This document shows positions 10,836 through 21,669 of a stretch of 64,000 bases of DNA, piece after piece. The notes below the pieces were generated by a model. That model was not told the origin of the DNA and did not search any database. It was given only the letters and a program-made list of their open reading frames with translations. The stretch lies in contig JACVTC010000145.1 of assembly GCA_016946835.1 (NCBI GenBank), forward strand, positions 12,501-76,500, given 5' to 3'. Position numbers and translations under genes: made by a program. Numbering within the stretch: the stretch's first letter is position 1; each line of letters starts with the position of its first letter. This DNA comes from Neocallimastix lanati (nom. inval.) (Eukaryota > Neocallimastigomycota > Neocallimastigomycetes > Neocallimastigales > Neocallimastigaceae).

Positions 10836-12958
10836 CTAGTTCCAGTTATCAATTCTCATAGTACCATTCTTTTGGAGGTTTAAGGTCATCTTGAAAGCCT
10901 TGTCAAGTAATTGTGGTTCATGAGCAGCCTTACGCTTAAGACAAGCATCGTAAGCAAGATCATAGTATTCATGAAGAATTGGACGGTAAACTGGATGAGC
11001 ACAGTTATCAATAATCTTGTTAACACGTTGTCTTGGAGCTAAACCACGAATATCAGCAAGACCAACATCAGTAACTAAGACATCAATATCATGTTCTGGG
11101 TGATCACAGTGGGTAACCATTGGAACAACAGTAGTAATACCGAACTTATCGTTCTTACTCTTTCTGCAAGCTGGACCATGGACAATAGAATACTTAGAGT
11201 TACGAAGGAAATCACCAGAACCACCAATACCATTGATCATACGAGTACCCATAACACAGGTAGAGTTAACTTGACCGTAAATATCGAATTCAACTGGAGT
11301 GTTCATAGCAATAACACCAAGACGTCTAATTAATTCTGGAGAGTTAGAAATGTGTTGGGAACGAAGAGTAATCTTTGGAGCGTAACTGTCCTTGTTACTG
11401 TAGAATCTCTTGAAACCATCTGGAGAAAGACGAATGGAAGTGGCAGAAGCGTGGTCAAGCTTACCTTGATCGAAGAAATCAAGGAAACTATCTTGTAAAA
11501 CTTCAGTGAAGACAGTAACGTGTTCATATGGTGAATTAACAAGACCAGAAACAACAGCATTAGCAACATTACCAATACCAGATTGAAGTGGGTAAAGACT
11601 GTTTGGCATACGACCAGCTTTAACTTCAACGTTGAAGAAATCAATAATGTGATCAGCAATAGCTTGAGACTTGGCATCTGGCTTACTGTTCTTTGGAGTC
11701 TTATCTGGGGTAGTTGATTCAACAATAGCAACAACCTTGTTTAAATCGCACTTAATACCCTTAGTACCGATTCTGTCACCAACTTTTTTGATCATAAGTG
11801 GACCACAGTTTGGTGGGTTTTCAGTTTCAATATCATGCATACCTTCGAAAGATGGTTCAGCAGTATTAATTTCGATAATAAGCTTCTTAGCAACCTTAGC
11901 TATGATGTTAGAACTACCAACAGAAGCAGTTGGAATAATCATACCATCTTCAGTAATGGCAGAGGCTTCAAGAACACCAACATCGAGTGGCCATTCTGGA
12001 TCAACCTTCTTATCTAAAGCGTAATAACCATATAATAAATCCATTGGGAATTTGGAAAGGTGAGTATCAGCAAAGTTAGTCTTACCAGTATTAATGCAAG
12101 TCTTTACATCCTTAGCGTTTTGGAATGGAGCTTGGAACTTAAGCATATTTAATTTAGCTAATCTGTTGTGAGTGGAGGCACCAGCAGAAGCACCAATAAC
12201 TAAACTAATACCGAATTTATCCTTAAGATTCTTCTTTTCAACCATTTGAGCCATCATTTCTGGAACAACCTAATAAAAATATATAAATATAAATTTTTAA
12301 TAAAAAATATATACAATATTAACCTTTTTCCAAAATAGCAAATTTAAAAATATCTATTACAAGCAATTACATATTAATTATTTTCATTCTTATTAAATTT
12401 ATTTCTTTATAAAATTTAAATTTAAGTTTTATAATTACTTCAAACTATCTATATAATAAACAAATATAAATATGTTTAATAATGATAAAGTATATACATT
12501 TCTTTTATTACTTTCATTATTTAACATTAATCATATTTATTTTTAATAAAGTATAATTTAATACTCTATTCAATCACTAAAATAAAATAAAACAAAATAA
12601 TTATAATTATAATAAATAATAGAAAAAGAAAATACAAGATAAAAATATAAAAAATACTATAAAAAAAAATTACACCCATTCATTTTTTTTAAAAAAAAAT
12701 TCTTTTATCTTGTATTAATTTTTGTATATTATTTACCTTTGGATAACCAACACCGGTGAAACCAGACCAACCCATATGCATATCATTGAAGACATGTTGA
12801 GTAATATCATCAGCATTGTAAGTAACTTTTTCAAGCATAGATGGTAATCTAATACGTTCCTTAATAGCTTCAGACATAGAAGCTAAACCTCTTTGACAAC
12901 CAGCAACGGTAGTCTTCTTGATTAAATTATTGGATGATTGATTTAATAAAGCTTGCAT
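10836..12958 (-). CDS. ACH1: Acetyl-CoA hydrolase / acetate:succinate CoA-transferase, likely hydrogenosomal
   Basis: The family moves CoA between acetyl-CoA and succinate (or water) through a glutamyl-CoA intermediate. In hydrogenosomes this releases acetate and makes succinyl-CoA for ATP synthesis. Two exons: 12958-12737 and 12269-10836, with a 467-bp GT-AG intron. The junction falls between codons (GYPK then VVPE), giving 551 residues, close to the family's usual 500-530 plus a presequence. The Gly-rich LQSGIGNVANAV is near 305, the catalytic-Glu motif FTEVLQD near 329, the GIGGSGDF loop near 424, and the C-terminal HPEHDIDVLVTDVGLADIRGL block is intact. The N-terminus is rich in Ser, Lys and Arg (QRGLAS near 22) and precedes the conserved RIRLPSM, as expected of a mitochondrial/hydrogenosomal presequence. 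Base composition is much richer in GC than the surroundings, suggesting high expression. The substrate preference (ASCT against hydrolase) is inferred. Confidence 0.95.
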
Positions 12959-13867
12959 CTTTATATTAAATAATATAAATAGTTAATGTGAAGAAAAAAA
13001 AAAAGTTTTTTTAAACATATATATATAATTTTTTTTTACATTTAGACAATAATCCAATAATAATTACAATATATTAAATATTATATTACAATATATGAAA
13101 CCATTTATATACATTTTATTTAATATTTTAATTGTAAAAAAATATTATATAAAAAATTTATTTTTAAATCAATTGAATGATTTATATTTGTTATATATTA
13201 ATAATATATTAATAATATATGAAGTAGATTAAATATTTTCTTTAAAAACAATTTTTAATAGGAAAAGGTAAAATGAATTTTTTATTGAAAAGGGAAAAAA
13301 AATTAATATAAGGAGTATTAGAATGATAAAAAAAGTTATATAAATAAATAAATATATAAATAAATATTTATAAAATAAAAAAATTTTGACTGTTTCACCT
13401 TTAAAATAATTTTATATTGAAACTATTGAAGGATAAATAGTTAAATATTAAATATTAATAAATAATAAATAATAAATAATAAATAATAATAAATAATAAT
13501 TGAATAATAAATAATAAATAATGAATAGTAATAATGCATTACAATTTGAATTATGGATATTATTAAATTTACAATATATGTTTTATCTTCTATATATTTT
13601 ATATATATAAGTAGTTAAGTTTTAAATTTTTATATTAGTTTCCATATAAAGAAAATCAAGAGCTTAAATATTATATATATTACTTAACAATTTTTAAACA
13701 TGAAGATTTAAATGTAAAAAAACAAAATTTTAATTGAAAATAGTATATTATCTTTATATTGCAATATATTGTATTATACAGAATAATTATATATTACTAT
13801 ATTTGTTTTAATTATTTTTATATTTTGGTGAAAAAAATTTTTTTTAAATTTTCACATAATTAATAAT
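12959..13867. other. AT-rich upstream region of the CoA-transferase gene
   Basis: This region should hold the promoter and 5' UTR of the minus-strand CoA-transferase gene. No conserved element or other gene can be picked out. There is a short (AAAT)/(AATAAAT) array at about 13440-13525. Confidence 0.5.
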
Positions 13868-14130
13868 AATTATAAATATAAAAATAAATAAATATAAATA
13901 TAAATATAAATATAAATATAAATATAAAAATAAATAAATATAAATATAAATATAATTATAAATAAATATAAATATAAATATAAATATAAATATAAATATA
14001 AAAATAAATAAATATAAATATAAATATAAATATAAATATAAATATAAATATAAATATAAATATAAATAAATATAAATAAATATAAATATTAAAATATTGT
14101 AAAAATAAATAAAAATATAAATATAAAAAT

Positions 14131-14160
<30 letters not shown>
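13868..14160. repeat. (TATAAA)n hexamer-type minisatellite
   Basis: About 290 bp built from AAATAT/AAATAAAT units with phase slips. The open frames across it encode only repeated I/F/Y/L residues and are not genes. Confidence 0.9.
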
Positions 14161-14161
<1 letters not shown>

Positions 14162-14218
14162 ATAATTTAAAAATCTATTTATTTTTAATAAATTTAAAAT
14201 AAGCAATCAACTGCATTA

Positions 14219-14278
14219 ATTCTATTTTTTATAATTATTATTATAATAATTAAGAATAATAATTATAAAAAATAGAAT
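14219..14278. repeat. 24-bp perfect inverted repeat
   Basis: Arms 14219-14242 and 14255-14278 are exact reverse complements separated by 12 bp. On RNA this would be a stable AT-rich hairpin. No transcript or mobile element is linked to it. Confidence 0.85.
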
Positions 14279-14881
14279 AATATTATTAATAAAAGAGAGA
14301 ATAAAAGTTTTTTTTTTTTTTGGTCATGAATAATTATAATTAAATATTCAAATCTTTATTATTATTATCTAACTTTAAAATTAAACAAAATAAAAAAAAG
14401 TATTCTATTATTATACTATTTTTTATTTTTATTATTAGTATTATTATTTGAATAATTACTAATAGAATTGTTATTGCAGTATTTCATTTTATTTAAATAT
14501 AATTAAAATTTCTAATGTTATTTTTAAGGTTCATTTTTATTCTTTTTTTTTTTTAATATATATATTATACAAAAATTAGTAAATCAAACATAACTTTTAA
14601 ATAAATTGTTTTTGATAAATTTAATTAGCTTCATTATGGATATTAAGATTAATTTTATTTATATTTCTGGATATTAAAATTAAAAATATTTCTTTTTAAA
14701 AAAAGTGGTTATATTTTATGCTGACATTTGTGAAAGTTACAAAGAACAATTTTATAGGGTTTAGCGAATATTAAATTTATTGGTTTACTAATAACTGTAT
14801 TATAAAAAAAAAACTGAATATCAAAATATCATTATTGTTTTAAATTTTATTCATATTCTTATTGATATTGTAGTTCATTGT
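14279..14881. other. AT-rich spacer
   Basis: No ORF, RNA gene or repeat of note is visible. Confidence 0.5.
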
Positions 14882-15267
14882 TTTAATATTTATTATTTAT
14901 TATTTATTATTAATTATTTATTATTTATTATTTATTATTTATTATTTATTATTTATTATTATTATTATTATTTATTATTATTATTTATTATTTATTATTT
15001 ATTATTTATTATTTATTATTTATTATTTATTATTTATTATTTATTATTTATTATTTATTATTTATTATTTATTATTTATTATTATTATTATTATTATTAT
15101 TTATTATTTATTATTTATTATTTATTATTTATTATTTATTATTTATTATTTATTATTTATTATTTATTATTTATTATTTATTATTTATTATTTATTATTT
15201 ATTATTTATTATTTATTATTTATTATTTATTATTTATTATTTATTATTTATTATTTATTATTTATTT
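14882..15267. repeat. (ATTATTT)n 7-bp minisatellite
   Basis: Roughly 50 heptamer units with a few runs of plain ATT. A related heptamer (AATAAAT) array ends the window at 63.95 kb. Confidence 0.95.
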
Positions 15268-17138
15268 TAATAATGTGTATTATGTTTTTTTTTTATATAT
15301 ATAAATTAAAATTTAAAAAAATTAATTAAATATTATGATAAATTTCATATACAGAAAATTTATATATTCTTATTAATCTACATTATATTATTATATATTA
15401 TTCAATAATTAATTAAAAAAGAGACTAAATCGAAATTTTTAATTTTTATTTTTTACCGATCCGATTGAATATGATTTGCTAAAAATTTTTATAAATATAA
15501 TGTAGAAAATTTTAATATATATTAAATTACATTTATGTATAAATTTAGAAAATTAAGATCATAAAAAAAAAAAAAAAAATATGAAAAATATGAAAAATTC
15601 TAATGATTCATTTCACTTTGAAATTATTAACATATTTAAAACTATATATTATCAATATAATAATATATATTAACATATATAATTTTTTATTTATTTAATT
15701 TTAGTTATTAAATATATCAATATTATTAGTGTATCTATTTATAAATTAAATAGACTGCTTAGCTATTTATATTATTTGTATTTAACATAAAGTGTTTTAT
15801 ATGACACATGCTTTATTCATGTGATATTATTTATATATTTATTTATGTAGATATTAATTTTTTAAAATTTCAAAAATTTTATATTATATTAAAATATAAT
15901 TTTTTTGAATTATTATTCCAACAAAGAGGAGGTTAATAATGGATAACGAAAATTTTTACACTCACTACTTAAAAATTTTAAAAAATTTCAATTATTTTAT
16001 ACTTTATATATATATAATGTATTTTTAAAAAACTTTTTTTATTTTTTTTTATATATAAATTTCAAAAAACGTTAATGATTTATAGTATATCAGAAACTCT
16101 GTAAATCTTCAATTTTAAGATATATTTAATTAAATATTATATATAAATAAACTTTTTATTTCATTTTAATTAAATTCTATCATTTTTAATATTTTTAATA
16201 TTTTTAATATTTGTAATAATTATAAAAGCTTTTTTAATCATAGTGGCAAAGTTTTAATTATTAAGAATAATTTTTATATATTTATTAAAAATTTTTTTTT
16301 CTTCCTTCCTCTTAAATTCAAAAATGTAAAATTTAAAAAAAAAATAATAAATTAAAATAAATTAAATTAAAATTAAAATATAAATATAAATATAAATATA
16401 AATATAAATATAAATATTTTTTAAGAGAATGAATATAATTGAGTATATTTTATGATTATATAATAATTTGTAACATTCTATATAAATAATAATTATATAT
16501 AATTAAATAAAATTTTTATAAAGTTTTTATTATATTATAATACATATAAAACATTTCTTATAATATTAATTATTCATTTACAATTTTCATTTATAACTAA
16601 TATAATCACTTTATTTACTATTAAAATTGTTATAAATATTATTAAAATTATTGTTTTAAATAGTATTATAATTTTATTATAATAATTATTATTATAATTA
16701 TTATTATCTATACCTATTATAATAATAATTATATGATGCTATAATTATTTAAATTTTATTATTACTATTATTCATAATTATTATAATTGTCATTATTATT
16801 ACAAATATAAATATTATCATAACTGTATAATCACTATTTCTACTATTATATATTATTATAAAGTTCAGACTACGTACATATTTTATAAAAAGTTATAGTT
16901 GTGTATATCTCTAATATATATAACAATACTGTTTAATATTTTAATTGTTCAAGGTGGTGGATTCAGAAAACATGAAAAATGACACAATAGTGTTTTTATA
17001 ATTTATTATATATTTTTTATTTATGTATAATATATTATATTATTAATCATGTATATTTATTATATAAGCAAAGAAAATAAAATTAAAAATTTAATTAAAC
17101 CATAAAATTGATATAATAAGGTTATATAATGAGGCTTT
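15268..17138. other. AT-rich spacer
   Basis: About 1.9 kb with frequent stops in all frames and no recognisable domain, RNA or mobile element. A short (AAATAT)n run lies at 16375-16415. Confidence 0.5.
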
Positions 17139-17495
17139 ATGTGGCGTATCATATATAGTATACATAATGTCCATATGATATTGATAATACCTAACAATAA
17201 TAATTAAAATTGAAATAATAATAATATTATTTTAGTATTTAAAATGGGATCGTGCATTTCGTAATGTGGATTATATATTTTAAGGTATTCTATACAATCA
17301 TAAATAAATATATAAATAAATATTATTTTTCAAAATAAACAATAATATATTTTTCAATTAAATAAATAATGATATATTCTATTAAAATAGAATTATAAAA
17401 AATTATTTTTTTTAAAAAAACTATTTTTTCAAATATTTATTATTTATTTAATTATTATTTATTAAAAACAAGCCACTTACGAAAATACGCCACAT
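17139..17495. mobile_element. MITE-like element with GTGGCGTAT termini
   Basis: ATGTGGCGTAT at 17139-17149 is repeated inverted as ATACGCCACAT at 17485-17495, giving a 357-bp unit with no coding capacity. The same terminal motif brackets a second unit at 21.17-21.33 kb. TGCATTTCG occurs inside (about 17254), as it does at the ends of the other copy. Non-autonomous DNA transposon is the simplest reading. No transposase was seen and the target duplication was not resolved. Confidence 0.5.
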
Positions 17496-17666
17496 TGAAA
17501 AATGCTTAAATGAACTAGATTCATCTAAAATAATTTGATATTATTAAGATTATATAATATGATATATTATTAATAATTAAAATCTTTACTACTAATATTA
17601 TTTAAATTGGAAATAATAAAAAAATTATTTACTTTGAAATATAAAAATATAAATTTTTATTTACTT
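17496..17666. other. AT-rich spacer
   Basis: Nothing recognisable lies between the MITE-like element and the SINE. Confidence 0.4.
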
Positions 17667-18127
17667 TTAAAGTATCTTTAAGTCATCCAGTTCTTATCCT
17701 GGGTTGTTAAGTCGTTGGCTTATCATACCAAAGGTCTCTGGATCGACCCCCACAAGTATCATATCTTCACGATTTTTCCCTTTGGGTTTTGCGTGAAAGG
17801 TTAGGGGTTAAACGATACTCAGGTAGGTATACTTTCTAAGTTTTCTATATTTCTAACACTATTAGAATCCCATTGCGTAAGCCTTGTCTGAGAGGATTTA
17901 CAGTGTCCAGCTCCTCTGGGATGGCAAGGACGCCACCTATAGTTGGCTCTGCTTTCCCTCGAGGATCGCGTAGGGTGCTTCTATATGGAGTTTCTTTGCT
18001 TATGGGGAGTTGAGAGCGTCGACGCCGTACCGGTATGGCAGTTAATCATACACCCATATTACTATATGGGGAAGACCAAAGTCTTCAGTCTATAAAAAAA
18101 AAAAAAAAAAAATTAAAGTATCTTTAA
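17667..18127 (+). mobile_element. tRNA-like SINE with poly(A) tail and perfect 15-bp TSD
   Basis: The insert 17682-18112 is flanked by perfect direct repeats TTAAAGTATCTTTAA (17667-17681 and 18113-18127), the hallmark of target-primed reverse transcription. It is far less AT-rich than its surroundings and ends in a run of about 18 A (18094-18112). The head (about 17697-17760) resembles a tRNA. It has an anticodon-arm-like TTGGC/ACCAA around a 7-base loop and a B-box-like GGATCGACCCC, against the consensus GGTTCGANTCC. The acceptor stem does not close, so it is not a working tRNA. The body (17770-18060) is unrecognised and has no open frame. It was presumably mobilised by a local LINE. Confidence 0.85.
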
Positions 18128-18430
18128 TTTGCAGGTCATAATTCGATTCAACCCTTTGACCATTTCCAGTTTAAATATGGTGGTTAGGGATATAACTAGT
18201 ACGTATCACATTAGGTTAGGTTATACTGGTCTTGCTTTTAAGGAAAAGTCAGAAAATGGAGAAGCACTCCGAAAAGAAACATACTAGAAAATCCTCAACA
18301 ATAATATTCATGTTAGAGCGTCAATGATGAACACTTAGTAAGACCGTCCAACAGGGACAATATCTATTTAGGCGAAAGTACACAAAAGTGTTGAAATTAC
18401 CTCAACATTCACATACCAAAAAATATTCAA
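18128..18430 (+). mobile_element. SINE-like repeat, second family, copy 1
   Basis: A less AT-rich stretch with no open frame. From about 18207 (TTAGGTTAGGTTATACTGG) to 18375 it aligns with the reverse complement of 20890-21110, sharing landmarks such as TACTAGAAAA, AGAGCG and TCCA.CAGGGAC. An upstream part (18133-18200) carries AATTCGATTCAACC, weakly like a tRNA B box. No poly(A) end is clear in this copy. Confidence 0.55.
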
Positions 18431-18747
18431 TTTGAAGATAATAAAAATAAAAAAATAAAAACAATTTATTAATTCTTGTAACTATATATTAAGTATTAAA
18501 AGAATACAGTAATCTAAATATAAAAAACTAAAACTAAATTAAATTACATTAAAAACATATGTATATAAAACAAGATAAGTATAAATAAAAAAAAAAAAAG
18601 TGAACTATTATAATAATAATTTTTTCTACATTATAAGAGAAATATATTTATATATTTTATTATTATTATTATTATTATTTTTTTTTTTTTTTTTTATTTT
18701 ATTTATTGTAAAATTTGATTAAAACTTTTAAACACTAATAAAAATGA

Positions 18748-18781
<34 letters not shown>

Positions 18782-19839
18782 TGAAAAATTAATACTAATT
18801 TATTTAGAAAAAATAGAACGATTATATTTATAATTATATCATAAAGTTAATTAAAATTAAAGTATTGAAATATAGAATTTTTAATAATAGAAAAATAATA
18901 ATAACTTTTTTTTTTTTTTTTAATATTATTTTAAAATAAATATTAAAAATAATATTTAAAATAATTATATTTTATATAAACAAATATATGGATACTTTTT
19001 TTTTATTTTTTGATATATATTAAATTTTTTTTTTTTTTATATTATAATTTTTTGTATTATTCATTAATTTATTCAATTTATTTAATAAAAAATAAAAAAT
19101 AGTGTATTTAAAATCATCCAATCAGTTATTTAAAATATTAATAATTTTTTTTTTTTGATCAATTTTGCTATATTAATATAGAAATGAAATAATAATATAT
19201 TAATTATATTAGGAAATATAAAATACATTCATATAATATTATATATCTTTTTAATTTAATTTTTTTTTTTGTCCAAATATTTTAATTAAAAAAAAAAAAA
19301 AAAAATAAAAAAATAAAATAAAAAATGGATCTTACATTAATATATATTGAATAATACTTTTTATATTTGTATATAAATATAGTCATTTATCATTTATATT
19401 TATAATTACATATAAATGAAAAGAAGAAAAAAATATTGCTATTATATAATGAATAATAACTTCCTAAATAATAATAATATTAATAATAATTGATATATGT
19501 TTTTTATATGTATAATATTTAATATAATACATAAGTATTATGGCTAACAAGGAGAGAAGTGGATAGTACATTCATGATATTTTATATAGAATGAATATCA
19601 TACTAATACATTCATTACATATATTAAAGTTACACAAAATATTTAAAAGAACTATTAACATAAATTTTTAAAACATAAAATTAACGTAATAACTAATTTA
19701 CATATAACATAAATATAAATACACTTTAATAAATAACATAATAAATAAGTATATAAAATAATTATGAATATAAATATGAAGTATAATTATTAAATAATTA
19801 TTATTCTCCTTAAATGAAATTTCTATATAAAACTATTAT
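18431..19839. other. AT-rich spacer with homopolymers
   Basis: Long A and T runs (18752-18780, 18906-18921, 19290-19305) and no supported gene or element. Confidence 0.5.
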
Positions 19840-20640
19840 TTGTAAATTTTAGTATTTTTGTACCATTTGAATTTTTTGTTAATATGTCAGTAAACATGTT
19901 TTCCATGTCTATATATTCATTTCTTTTATTTAATATGTTTTTCTCTATAAAATGTTCTCTGACTTCTTGTATGTTTTAATTTAGTATTAATTTCACCATT
20001 TTCCATTATACATTTACTTGCTTGATTATCAGTATAGATTGTTACATTTAATTTTTTATTTAATATTTCTTTAATATTGTTCCTTAACTACAGTATTTTT
20101 TTGACACTATCTGAAGTACTTATATATATTCAGCTTCTTCAGTAGAAATAGCATCAAATGATTCCTTTTTAGATATCTGGCATATAAAACTCTTTTCTCA
20201 TTAAAATAATTCCACCTGAAGTAGATTTTCTATTAGTCTTATCACCTGCGAAATCCGAGCCCGTATAATACAATTAACTCCCCCCTTTTCATCATATTTA
20301 TTTTTTATAATTTTTTTTGTATTATTTATATATTTTAAAATGGTAATTACTGTTTTGTTTCAGACTGATAATGTTAACTGTTCTTTCTTTTTCTTGGAAG
20401 CTCTATTTACGGCAAATGAAATTTCCAATTTTGAATATTTTGATAAATAAATCAGAGATCCAATTGTATGTTTGTATTATTGTTTTGTCAAAAAAATATT
20501 TTATTTTCTGATATATAAGAAAATAAAATATTTAATTAAAAATCTCTTCAGTACTTCTTACTCTTAGTATATGGTTCTTAATAGTTGACTTATACATTTC
20601 TTCAATGTTCTTATTATGACAATGGAATGGAACTTAGGAT
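19840..20640 (-). mobile_element. Ty1/copia remnant: RNase H and C-terminus
   Basis: On the minus strand the region gives broken copia phrases in the expected order: DFAGDKTNRKSTSGGIIL (the copia RNase H D..G...RKSTSG motif), DAISTEEAEYI, then YTDNQASKCIMENGE and finally D.LTKNSNGTKIL, the usual C-terminal end. Stops and frameshifts are frequent. No LTR was identified to its left. Confidence 0.8.
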
Positions 20641-20689
20641 TGTTTTATCTAGGTGTATCTTAGCATAATAAAAGTAATAATAATAAAAA

Positions 20690-20728
<39 letters not shown>

Positions 20729-20859
20729 CATAAAATCTATTTTTTATATAACAAAATAAAAGTATTTGAATATAAAGTATTTTTTTTTCTTCTCTTTTAT
20801 TACTATTATTAATTATCATTAAAATTCTATCATTCCATTAATATTAATATAATTGTCAA

Positions 20860-21120
20860 TTTTTTTTTTTTTTTTTTATTATTTATTTCCGGTGTGTACC
20901 TCCCTATGTATGAATGGTTGGAATATCGAGGTAGTCCATATAGGCAGAAACGTCCCTGCTGGACATTCTTACTGAGTATTCAATATTGGCGCTCTGACAT
21001 GCCCATTATTGCGGAGAATTTTTCTAGTACGCTTTTTCTCGCAGTGTTTCTCCAGTTCCTTACTTCCCTTTGAAGCGAGACCAACATAACCTAACCCATA
21101 ATATAAGTAGTAGCTGGGAG
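20860..21120 (-). mobile_element. SINE-like repeat, second family, copy 2
   Basis: The reverse complement of the family at 18.13-18.43 kb. Read on the minus strand it runs from about 21110 (GGGTTAGGTTATGTTGGTC) to the A-rich 3' end at 20860-20880 (poly(T) on the plus strand). A 65-codon frame crosses it and the neighbouring short tandem repeat, but its residues track the repeat and no domain is visible. Copy 1 does not keep the frame, so coding is unlikely. Confidence 0.6.
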
Positions 21121-21360
21121 AGTTGCATTTCCCCAAGTTGCATTTCCCCAGGTTGCATTTCGACAAGTGGCGTATTGATATAAATAAATCAATGAGTAAA
21201 TAAATATTAATTCAAAATAATTTTCCTTTAAAATTGTTTTTATTCAATACTAATTCTATTTAATTTTATTTATTTATTTATTTAATAATTTTCAATTGGC
21301 GAAAAGCTACATTTTTAATACGCCACATACTTTCAAAAATTGGCGAAATGCAACCTGACG
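21121..21360. mobile_element. Second MITE-like unit with nested inverted repeats
   Basis: GGTTGCATTTCG (21151-21162) and GTGGCGTATT (21167-21176) are mirrored by AATACGCCAC (21317-21326) and CGAAATGCAACC (21344-21355). The left end also has two more GTTGCATTTCCCCA units in an 18-bp tandem (21122-21150). The right end has extra GGCGAAA copies. The inner motif equals the termini of the 17.14-kb element. This suggests a short DNA transposon with subterminal repeats. Confidence 0.5.
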
Positions 21361-21592
21361 AAATACCTCACTCCCATATTATTCATCCTAAAATTTTTGG
21401 TTATAAGGCTTTCTTCTGTAATAATTATATTTCCAATAAATTTATAAAAAAATAATTCCAAACGTGGAATTTTCATAGGTTATTCATCTGATTCTCTTGG
21501 TTATAAAAAATATTAAATTTATCTACTAATTCTATTATTACCGCTATAGAGATGTTTATTTTATGGAAGATATGCCTGGTACTGTTAATAAT

Positions 21593-21629
<37 letters not shown>

Positions 21630-21669
21630 TAATAAATATATTGATTCCATTATTAATTTCAAGGATTTA

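Noticed and set aside
11091-11333. Antisense and shifted frames over the CoA-transferase, LINE and coiled-coil genes
   Set aside because: They are shadows of the long conserved coding frames on the minus strand.
13844-14206. 120-codon I/F/Y/L-rich frame on the minus strand
   Set aside because: It lies wholly in the (TATAAA)n minisatellite and has no non-repetitive content.
14882-15267. CRISPR-like spaced repeat array
   Set aside because: A continuous 7-bp minisatellite without unique spacers, in a eukaryotic genome.
17697-17765. Functional tRNA gene
   Set aside because: The B-box-like and anticodon-arm-like segments are present, but no acceptor stem closes and the sequence continues into a 300-bp A-tailed body with a TSD, so it is a SINE head.
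20969-21166. 65-codon protein with KCNLG repeats
   Set aside because: The repeats come from the GTTGCATTTCCCCA tandem and the rest from a SINE-like element whose other copy does not keep the frame.
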